Shown one piece after another: positions 1-4,672 of a DNA stretch of 13,009 nt (the stretch's first letter is position 1; the number at the start of each line of letters is the position of its first letter). Source of the DNA: an uncultured Oscillospiraceae bacterium (lineage in GTDB: Bacteria > Bacillota > Clostridia > Oscillospirales > Oscillospiraceae); NCBI GenBank assembly GCA_958423465.1, contig CATZRD010000052.1:1-13009 (forward strand). Reading direction: 5' to 3'. Position numbers and translations under genes: made by a program. A model generated the notes under the pieces. That model worked only from the letters and a program-made list of their open reading frames with translations, did not search any database and was not told the DNA's origin.

Positions 1-241
1 GGGTGGAGTTGGTGATGTCGATCAGGCGCTTGTGGGTGCGGCGCTCGAACTGCTCGCGGCTGTCCTTATACTTGTGAACGGCCCGAAGGATGGTGACGAC
101 CTCCTTCTTGGTAGGCAGGGGGATGGGGCCGGAGACGGTGGCGCCGGTGCGCTTGGCGGTCTCCACGATCTTCTGCGCGGACTGATCGATGACCTGGTGG
201 TCATAGGCCTTCAGACGAATGCGGATCATTTCTTTTGCCAT
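1..241 (-). CDS. rpsJ: 30S ribosomal protein S10, N-terminal part (runs off left edge)
   Basis: Small-subunit ribosomal protein S10, also the transcription antitermination factor NusE. Eighty codons are visible; the family is about 102-105 residues, so the C-terminal quarter lies outside the window. The protein begins MAKEMIRIRLKAYDH and contains the family-typical stretches GATVSGPIPLPTKK (about residues 33-46) and KDSREQFERRTHKRLIDI (about 59-76). The ATG at 241 is preceded by a GGAGG ribosome binding site about 7 nt upstream. rpsJ is normally the first gene of the S10 operon (rplC, rplD and others follow), and the long leader and dedicated promoter upstream fit that position here. Identity is seen directly; the operon continuation is inferred from family knowledge. 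Confidence 0.97.
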   Translation of the reverse strand, partial: MAKEMIRIRLKAYDHQVIDQSAQKIVETAKRTGATVSGPIPLPTKKEVVTILRAVHKYKDSREQFERRTHKRLIDITNST

Positions 242-509
242 TTGTTCGTTCCTCCATAAATTGTACAAAGTAGTGTCGATGTTCCTTACTCTGTACGGCG
301 AGAAGTTCTGACCGCTTATCCGTGCGTATCATTCCAGCTCATAGAAAATACCGGCGCAAAAGGCCGGTATTGCCCATGGCACGGCGATCTACGCCGCGGA
401 AAGGACATTCTCAGCCGCCCGATTATCGGACATACTCCGCGGAAGTTACCGGCTGACGCCGCAATCTCCCGCATCATCGCAGTACCTGCCCGGTCTGCCC
501 GGCGCAAGC
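242..509 (-). promoter_or_regulatory. Long 5' leader of rpsJ with attenuator-like hairpin
   Basis: About 265 nt of transcribed, apparently non-coding leader lies between the promoter and rpsJ. On the minus strand it holds a perfect 9-bp hairpin (347-355 pairing with 363-371, 7-nt loop, stem AATACCGGC) followed by TTCTAT, which resembles a weak intrinsic terminator or attenuator. Further upstream a 6-bp pairing (412-417 with 450-455, CAGCCG/CGGCTG) encloses smaller dyads such as CCGA-TAA-TCGG, as in a multi-branched RNA. S10 operons are autoregulated through leaders in some bacteria (L4 in E. coli). That this leader does so is inference. The stretch contains no convincing ORF. Confidence 0.5.
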
Positions 510-515
510 TCAATT

Positions 516-544
516 ATGATACCGTATATACATGGGATTGTCAA
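516..544 (-). promoter_or_regulatory. Sigma-A promoter of rpsJ / S10 operon
   Basis: On the minus strand there is a perfect -35 TTGACA (539-544), a 17-nt spacer and a -10 TATCAT (516-521). Predicted transcription start is near 509. The promoter sits immediately downstream of the CDF terminator, so the ribosomal operon is insulated from the genes to its right. Confidence 0.85.
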
Positions 545-566
545 GTGCTTTTTGCATATTTTTTTG

Positions 567-615
567 AAAAAAGCTGGCAGGAGACGCCGGGCGGTTTTCC
601 GCCCGGCGTCTCCTG
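567..615 (-). terminator. Intrinsic terminator of the CDF transporter operon
   Basis: A 17-bp perfect stem (578-594 with 599-615) with a TTTT loop is followed on the minus strand, after CCAGC, by six T residues (567-572). It begins 2 nt past the CDF stop codon. It ends the two-gene minus-strand unit just before the rpsJ promoter. Confidence 0.9.
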
Positions 616-617
616 GA

Positions 618-1784
618 TTATACATAGCTCTTTTCCACTTCCACCACGGCGAAGTAATTGCCGTCCATCTCCCGCACCGCCCGGCAGATGGCGTCCCCCG
701 CCTCCTGGTCCGACAGGGGGCAGTCGTAGGGCAGCACCGCGTCGAAGATCAGGTTGGTGTGGGTGTGGCCGGGGACCATGCGGAAATCGTGGATGGTGAC
801 GCCCGGATAGATCTCCCGCACCAGCTCCGCCACCTGCGCCCGCTTCTCCGCCGTGACGCCGTCGTCGTTCACCACCGGGTCCATGTGGATGGTGGCCAGG
901 CACCCCATGGAGACGTTCAGCTCCTTCTCCGCCGTGTCCACCACGTCGTGAAGCACCAGGATGTCGCCGCTGGCGGGCACCTCCGCGTGGAGGGACAGGA
1001 ACCGGCGGCCGGGGCCGTAGTCGTGGACGATGAGGTCGTGGATGCCGATGATCTCCGGGTGGCTGAGGACGATGTTCTGGACCTCCCGAACGAACTCCGG
1101 GGCGGGTGGCTGGCCCAGCAGGGGGTCGATGGTCTCCTTGGCGGCGTTGAAGCCCGCCCACAGGATGAAGCAGGCCACCACCGCGCCGCACCAGCCGTCG
1201 ATCTTCACGCCCCACACGTGGCCCGCCAGGGTGCTCAGCAGCACCGCCGTGGTGGCCAGGCTGTCCGAGAGGCTGTCCGCGGCGGTGGCCGCCATGGCGG
1301 CGGAGTCGATGCGCCTGCCCACGGAGCGGTTGTAGAAGGACATATAGAGCTTCACGGCGATGGACGCCGCCAGGATGGCCGCCACCAGGGGGCTGAACGC
1401 CACCGCCTCCGGGTGCAGGATCTTTTCGATGGAGCTTTTGCCCAGCTCCACGCCCATGAGCAGGATCACCATGGACACCACCAGGCCGGATATGTACTCG
1501 AACCTCCCGTGGCCGAAGGGGTGGTGCCGGTCCGGGGCCTGGGCCGCCAGCTTGAAGCCCAGCAGGGTCACCACGGAGCTGCCCGCGTCGGACAGGTTGT
1601 TGAAGGCGTCGGCGGTGATGGCGATGGAGCCGCTGACCACCCCCGCCAGAGCCTTCCCGGCGAAGAGCAGCAGGTTCAGGGCGATGCCCACCAGGCCGCA
1701 CAGCACGCCGTAGGCCCGCCGCACCCCCGGATCGGTCACGTTGTCACAGTCCCGGATAAAGCGCCGGGCCAGCAGTTTTATCAC
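618..1784 (-). CDS. Cation diffusion facilitator (CDF) metal exporter, manganese-type signature
   Basis: Inner-membrane divalent-metal/proton antiporter of the CDF family, 388 aa, with a normal CDF core plus a long cytoplasmic C-terminal region (from about 225). The family motif HPFGHGRFEY is at 88-97. The intramembrane site reads N62-x3-D66 in TM2 (FNNLSDAGSS) and D170-x3-D174 in TM5 (ADSLSDSLA). Zinc CDFs usually carry His in TM5; the N/D plus D/D pattern is that reported for Mn-type CDFs such as MntE, so Mn(II) export is the best guess. Start is GTG at 1784, with AGGAGG 9 nt upstream (counting from the end of the GG). It lies 37 nt after the zinc-ribbon gene and shares its promoter; a strong terminator follows. 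No yybP-ykoY riboswitch is seen upstream. CDF family membership is near certain; substrate is inference. Confidence 0.93.
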   Translation of the reverse strand: MIKLLARRFIRDCDNVTDPGVRRAYGVLCGLVGIALNLLLFAGKALAGVVSGSIAITADAFNNLSDAGSSVVTLLGFKLAAQAPDRHHPFGHGRFEYISGLVVSMVILLMGVELGKSSIEKILHPEAVAFSPLVAAILAASIAVKLYMSFYNRSVGRRIDSAAMAATAADSLSDSLATTAVLLSTLAGHVWGVKIDGWCGAVVACFILWAGFNAAKETIDPLLGQPPAPEFVREVQNIVLSHPEIIGIHDLIVHDYGPGRRFLSLHAEVPASGDILVLHDVVDTAEKELNVSMGCLATIHMDPVVNDDGVTAEKRAQVAELVREIYPGVTIHDFRMVPGHTHTNLIFDAVLPYDCPLSDQEAGDAICRAVREMDGNYFAVVEVEKSYV

Positions 1785-1821
1785 AGTGTTCTCCCTCCTG
1801 TCTCGTCAAGCGGTCCCGGGG

Positions 1822-2427
1822 TCAGGGCCTGTCCCGGCCCGGGATGGTCAGGGTATACTGGCAGCACAGCCGGTCCAGATCCTCGTCGGTGGCGGCAGGG
1901 AGCCGCAGCCGGCCGCCGCAGGACCGGCACACCAGATCCACCGCCGTGCCGTGGATCTCCACGGCGTGGTCCCGGCTGCCGCAGGCGCAGGAGATCCCGC
2001 CCCGGGCGGCGATGTCCTTCAGCTCCGAGAGCACCTCGTACATGATGACGCTGTCGGCAAAGACCTCCTCGCCCTGGCTCTTGCCCTTCTCCACCGTCAG
2101 CTCCAGCTCCCGCAGGGCGGACTGGACCTGATCCGGCCGCCCGATATAGCAGCAGAGCTGACGCCGCTGGGGGCAGGCAAGGCCCACGCCCCGGCCCTCC
2201 ATCATGGCGGACCGGGAGATCTCCGCCCGGTGCTCCCCGCCGCACACGCCGCAGGGCACGGTCACCCGGAAGGCATCCCCCTCCGGCTCCGCCGTCAGCT
2301 CGCCGTAGCCGCAGTCGCACACCAGGGCCACCGCCGCCGCGTTCAGGGCGAACCGGGTCCGCTCCCCGTACACCGCCTTGCCGCAGTGGGGGCAGATATA
2401 GCCCAGCGCCCGCAGTTCCTCCGCCAT
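1822..2427 (-). CDS. Unrecognised cytoplasmic protein with three CxxC/CxC zinc-ribbon-like modules
   Basis: 201 aa; I do not recognise a named family. It has 15 cysteines, mostly in pairs: C12/C15 with C37/C39, C59/C62 with C85 and C92/C93, and C147/C149 with C167/C170, plus C188/C189. The N-terminal YICPHCG and the late VCRSCGG are typical zinc-ribbon knuckles, and a helical stretch without cysteines (about 98-142) separates the first two modules from the last. There is no signal peptide or membrane segment, so it is probably cytoplasmic. ATG at 2427 has an AGGAGGG site 6-7 nt upstream. It is the first gene of a two-gene unit with the CDF transporter. Metal binding is inferred from the cysteines; a role as metal sensor or store would fit the neighbour but is not shown. 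Confidence 0.85.
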   Translation of the reverse strand: MAEELRALGYICPHCGKAVYGERTRFALNAAAVALVCDCGYGELTAEPEGDAFRVTVPCGVCGGEHRAEISRSAMMEGRGVGLACPQRRQLCCYIGRPDQVQSALRELELTVEKGKSQGEEVFADSVIMYEVLSELKDIAARGGISCACGSRDHAVEIHGTAVDLVCRSCGGRLRLPAATDEDLDRLCCQYTLTIPGRDRP

Positions 2428-2462
2428 ACGATCCCTCCTGTTTCTGCTATTCGGATTTTTCT

Positions 2463-2491
2463 ATTATACGATACTCTTCCGGATTTTTCCA
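2463..2491 (-). promoter_or_regulatory. Promoter of the zinc-ribbon / CDF operon
   Basis: Minus strand: a perfect -10 TATAAT (2463-2468), a 17-nt spacer and a weaker -35 TGGAAA (2486-2491). It is divergent from, and about 10 nt away from, the sigma-G-like promoter of spoVAD, so the two are packed into about 70 bp. Confidence 0.7.
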
Positions 2492-2500
2492 CACCCGGCG

Positions 2501-2530
2501 CAAATAAATTTCCGCTTTCCGCTCATACTA
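2501..2530 (+). promoter_or_regulatory. Sigma-G-type (forespore) promoter of spoVAD-spoVAE
   Basis: CAAATA (2501-2506), a 17-nt spacer, then CATACTA (2524-2530). The -10 is an exact match to the classic sigma-G consensus (TGAATA-N17/18-CATACTA); the -35 matches 4 of 6. spoVA operons are known to be transcribed by sigma-G in the forespore. The ribosome binding site GGAGG at 2549-2553 lies 7 nt before the spoVAD ATG. Confidence 0.75.
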
Positions 2531-2560
2531 CCTCCAGCGAACAAGGATGGAGGCGCGTCT

Positions 2561-3568
2561 ATGCAAAAACGATTGGGGCGGCAGACGGTGGCCCTGGAAA
2601 CGCCCCCGGTGATCCTGTCCCACGCCGCCGTGGGCGGCCGGCAGGAGGGGGAAGGCCCTCTGGCGGAATACTTCGACCATCTGGGGGACGACAGCTTTTT
2701 CGGGGAGAAGAGCTGGGAGCGGGCGGAGAGCGTCATGCAGAAGATCGCCCTGAGCAAAGCCCTGGAAAAGGGCGGCCTGACCCCGGAGGACCTGGACTAT
2801 ATTCTGGCGGGGGACCTTCTGAACCAGTGCGTAGGCTCCTCCTTCGCTCTGCGGAAGTTCGGCGTCCCCTTTTACGGGCTGTACGGGGCCTGCTCCACCA
2901 TGGGGGAGAGTCTGGCCCTCAGCTCCCTGCTGGTGGCCGGCGGCTTCGCCCGGCACGTCGCCGCCATGACCAGCAGCCACTTCTGCACCGCCGAGCGGCA
3001 GTACCGGATGCCGGTGCCCTACGGCAGCCAGCGCACCCCCACCGCCCAATGGACCGCCACCGCCGCCGGCTGCGCCGTGGTGGCAAAGGAGGGGACCGGC
3101 CCTAAGATCACCGCCGTCACCTGCGGCAGGATCGTAGACCAGGGCGTCAAGGATTCCAACAACATGGGCGCCGCCATGGCCCCCGCCGCCTTCGACACTC
3201 TCTCCGCCCACTTCGCCGCCACCGGCACCAAACCGGCGGACTACGATCTGGTGGTCACCGGGGATCTGGGGCGGCTGGGCCACCGGATCGTGACGGACCT
3301 GTTCCGGGAAAAGGGCGTAGATATGGGCGGGCGGTACACCGACTGCGGCCTGCTGCTCTACGACATCCAGGGCCAGGACATGCACGCCGGAGCCAGCGGC
3401 TGCGGCTGCGCCGCCTCGGTGCTGTGCGGCTATCTCCTGCGGGAAATGGAGGAGGGCAAATGGGACCGTATTCTGTTCGCCCCTACCGGGGCCCTGCTGT
3501 CCCCTACTACTACTTTCCAGGGCGAGAGCATCCCGGCCATCTGCCACGCCCTGACCATCCAGCGGTAA
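2561..3568 (+). CDS. spoVAD: Stage V sporulation protein AD (SpoVAD)
   Basis: Component of the SpoVA channel that moves dipicolinic acid (DPA) into the forespore and releases it at germination. SpoVAD is the soluble-fold, membrane-associated subunit that binds DPA in Bacillus subtilis. Length 335 aa, usual for the family. The thiolase-like fold is evident: LAGDLLNQCVGSSFALR (83-99), YGACSTMGESL (108-118, with the thiolase-position Cys111), MTSSHFCTAERQYR (136-149), NNMGAAMAPAAFDT (200-213) and VVTGDLGRLGHRI (231-243). Start ATG at 2561 with a good ribosome binding site. It is followed 57 nt later by spoVAE. Unusually, spoVAC, which normally precedes it, is absent: a promoter and a divergent gene occupy that place. 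Confidence 0.97.
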   Translation: MQKRLGRQTVALETPPVILSHAAVGGRQEGEGPLAEYFDHLGDDSFFGEKSWERAESVMQKIALSKALEKGGLTPEDLDYILAGDLLNQCVGSSFALRKFGVPFYGLYGACSTMGESLALSSLLVAGGFARHVAAMTSSHFCTAERQYRMPVPYGSQRTPTAQWTATAAGCAVVAKEGTGPKITAVTCGRIVDQGVKDSNNMGAAMAPAAFDTLSAHFAATGTKPADYDLVVTGDLGRLGHRIVTDLFREKGVDMGGRYTDCGLLLYDIQGQDMHAGASGCGCAASVLCGYLLREMEEGKWDRILFAPTGALLSPTTTFQGESIPAICHALTIQR

Positions 3569-3625
3569 CGCCGCCGGTCTATTTTGCAGAGACAGGGGAG
3601 GACCTCCCCTGGGAAGGGACCATGT

Positions 3626-3982
3626 ATGCAGTATCTCAACGCGTTCCTGTGCGGCGGCGTCCTGTGCGCCATCGGACAGATCCTGATCGACCGGACCAAG
3701 CTGACCCCCGCCCGGATTCTGACGGGCTATGTGGTCTGCGGCGTGCTGCTGGAAGCTGTGGGGGTGTACGGCTATATCGCCGACTGGGGCGGGGCGGGGG
3801 CCTCCGTGCCCCTGACGGGCTTTGGCTCTAACCTGGCCAAGGGCGTGGCCAAGGCGGTGGCGGAAAAGGGCTGGCTGGGGGTCCTCACCGGGGGCCTCAC
3901 CGCCACCGCCGGCGGCATCGCCGCCGCCGTGGTTTTCAGCCTTCTGGCGGCGCTGATCTTCCGTCCGGGGGAAAAGCGATAG
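3626..3982 (+). CDS. spoVAE: Stage V sporulation protein AE (SpoVAE/SpoVAEb membrane subunit)
   Basis: Small polytopic membrane subunit of the SpoVA DPA channel, 118 aa, matching the usual 115-120. Visible features: N-terminal membrane segment with FLCGGVLCAIGQILIDRTK (7-25), the family stretch LTPARILTGYVVCGVLLE (26-43), a GFGSNLAKGVAKA loop (65-77) and a C-terminal Gly/Ala-rich segment (85-112). I chose ATG 3626 because the family starts at MQYLNAFLCGG and a GGGAAGGGA Shine-Dalgarno lies just upstream. An in-frame upstream ATG at 3584 would add 14 unconserved residues. Second gene of the sigma-G unit and expected to be expressed only in the forespore. Confidence 0.93.
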   Translation: MQYLNAFLCGGVLCAIGQILIDRTKLTPARILTGYVVCGVLLEAVGVYGYIADWGGAGASVPLTGFGSNLAKGVAKAVAEKGWLGVLTGGLTATAGGIAAAVVFSLLAALIFRPGEKR

Positions 3983-3992
3983 GATCGTTTCG

Positions 3993-4019
3993 GGGGAGCG
4001 GCGCAGGCCGCTCCCCTTT
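3993..4019 (+). terminator. Probable terminator after spoVAE
   Basis: 10-bp GC-rich stem (3993-4002 with 4007-4016, loop GCAG) followed by TTTCC. The T tract is short, so termination may be partial, but it separates the spoVA unit from the csoR promoter 15 nt further on. Confidence 0.7.
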
Positions 4020-4033
4020 CCTGGATTTCCCTC

Positions 4034-4062
4034 TTGACAAATACTCATAGGGGGTATATGAT
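4034..4062 (+). promoter_or_regulatory. Promoter of the csoR-copA copper operon
   Basis: Perfect -35 TTGACA (4034-4039), 17-nt spacer, -10 TATGAT (4057-4062). Predicted start is near 4069. The spacer holds a CsoR-type operator, so bound apo-CsoR would block RNA polymerase. Confidence 0.85.
4041..4057 (+). promoter_or_regulatory. CsoR-type operator 1 (within the promoter spacer)
   Basis: ATACTCATAGGGGGTAT is a pseudo-palindrome with ATAC/GTAT ends and a G run, the layout of CsoR-family operators (TAC-C-run/G-run-GTA). It lies between -35 and -10. Confidence 0.65.
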
Positions 4063-4075
4063 GGCTCCATGAAAT

Positions 4076-4092
4076 ATACCCCAGGGAGGTAT
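4076..4092 (+). promoter_or_regulatory. CsoR-type operator 2 (overlapping the csoR ribosome binding site)
   Basis: ATACCCCAGGGAGGTAT is a better dyad than operator 1 (ATACC/GGTAT ends, C run and G run). It lies downstream of the predicted transcription start and contains the GGGAGG Shine-Dalgarno of csoR (4084-4089). The inner halves of the two operators also form a 9-bp inverted repeat with each other (4051-4059 with 4074-4082), so the leader RNA could fold there. Confidence 0.6.
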
Positions 4093-4096
4093 CTGT

Positions 4097-4396
4097 ATGG
4101 AGGATTGTCCCATGTGCCGCAGGACCCGCCGCCGCAGCGACGAGGAACTGAAGAAGCTGACTAACCGGCTCAGCCGCATCGAGGGCCAGGTCCGGGGCCT
4201 CCGGGAGATGCTGAACCAGGAGGCGTACTGCGCCGACATCCTGGTCCAGGTGTCCGCCGTGAGCGCGGCCCTGAACAGCTTCAGCCGGGAGCTGCTGACG
4301 GAGCACATCCACACCTGCGTGGCCGACGGCATCCGCCAGGGCGACGACCAGGTCATCGACGAGCTGGTGGCCGTGCTGGCCAAACTGATGAAGTAA
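4097..4396 (+). CDS. csoR: Copper-sensing transcriptional repressor CsoR
   Basis: All-helical DNA-binding repressor of the CsoR/RcnR/FrmR family (DUF156) that releases operator DNA on binding Cu(I). 99 aa, normal length. Core motif RLSRIEGQVRGLREML (24-39). The Cu(I) ligand triad is complete: C45 (in AYCADIL), H70 and C74 (EHIHTC, HxxxC), which points to the copper-sensing branch, not the nickel or formaldehyde branches. An additional N-terminal CPMC pair (C4, C7) precedes the fold and could bind metal. ATG 4097 is 7 nt after GGGAGG. It is autoregulated by the two operators upstream and followed by the copA gene, the classical target. Confidence 0.95.
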   Translation: MEDCPMCRRTRRRSDEELKKLTNRLSRIEGQVRGLREMLNQEAYCADILVQVSAVSAALNSFSRELLTEHIHTCVADGIRQGDDQVIDELVAVLAKLMK

Positions 4397-4451
4397 GAAA
4401 GTCAGGTGATACCCTATGAAACAACAATTCAACGTCACCGGCATGACCTGC
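4397..4451 (+). repeat. Direct repeat copy 1 (duplicated copA start)
   Basis: 55 bp, identical at 53 positions to 4618-4672 (differences at 4402/4623 and 4412/4633). It begins at the base after the csoR stop codon and carries a ribosome binding site plus the first 12 codons of copA, through the MTC of the metal-binding motif. Confidence 0.95.
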
Positions 4452-4514
4452 GCCCCACAAAGCGTCCCGCTTTGCGGGGAAAAACGTCTGATTCAGCATC
4501 CTCGGGCGAAATGA
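4416..4514 (+). pseudogene. Truncated duplicate of the copA 5' end (32-codon remnant)
   Basis: ATG at 4416 has the same Shine-Dalgarno context as copA and gives MKQQFNVTGMTC, then diverges into the insert (APQSVPLCGEKRLIQHPRAK) and stops at TGA 4512. Only half of the HMA CxxC motif remains, so it cannot make a working domain. It may still be translated, since start and ribosome binding site are intact. Most likely a by-product of the duplication; a small regulatory peptide is an outside possibility. Confidence 0.75.
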
Positions 4515-4617
4515 ATTCGCCCTGCGGCAAGGTTTTGCTCCGCAAAACGCTTGTACGCCGCAGCGCGGCGGGCCGCTCCGCGTCCGGCGGGGCAGGCCGG
4601 GCCGCCGATCTCTTTTG
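4452..4617 (+). mobile_element. 166-bp palindrome-rich non-coding insert between the two copA starts
   Basis: The insert lies exactly between the two 55-bp direct repeats. It is built of small hairpins: A 4453-4464 with 4468-4479 (11 of 12 pairs, loop TCC); B 4504-4510 with 4516-4522 (7 bp, loop ATGAA); C 4532-4538 with 4542-4548 (7 bp, loop TCC); then a very GC-rich tract with further short dyads to about 4605. It has no ORF of its own and no transposase. The architecture resembles REP/MITE-like interspersed repeats, but no other copy is in this window, so mobility is inference. It separates csoR from copA and could act in RNA processing or attenuation. Confidence 0.55.
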
Positions 4618-4672
4618 GAAAGACAGGTGATATCCTATGAAACAACAATTCAACGTCACCGGCATGACCTGC
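4618..4672 (+). repeat. Direct repeat copy 2 (start of intact copA)
   Basis: Second copy of the 55-bp repeat (see 4397-4451), offset 221 bp. It provides the ribosome binding site (CAGGTGATATCCT context) and the first 12 codons of the functional copA. Confidence 0.95.

Noticed and set aside
316..513. 65-codon frame in the rpsJ leader starting with TTG
   Set aside because: No Shine-Dalgarno, rare start, start at the predicted transcription start, and Arg-rich unconserved-looking sequence; the region is better explained as structured leader RNA.
516..2045. Long plus-strand open frame (about 509 codons) opposite the CDF and zinc-ribbon genes
   Set aside because: Antisense shadow produced by high GC; the translation is rich in His/Arg/Gly repeats, has no family features, and crosses a terminator and two well-supported genes.
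2428..2462. Possible yybP-ykoY manganese riboswitch before the CDF operon
   Set aside because: Only about 30 nt lie between the -10 and the start codon, too short for the aptamer.
3594..3610. 8-bp inverted repeat AGGGGAGG-A-CCTCCCCT between spoVAD and spoVAE
   Set aside because: One-base loop and no T tract; too short to call a terminator or operator, and the two genes clearly belong together.
4406..4630. 74-codon frame running through the palindromic insert
   Set aside because: Starts at a non-ATG codon without a ribosome binding site and crosses all hairpins; it gives an Arg/Gly-rich sequence without features.
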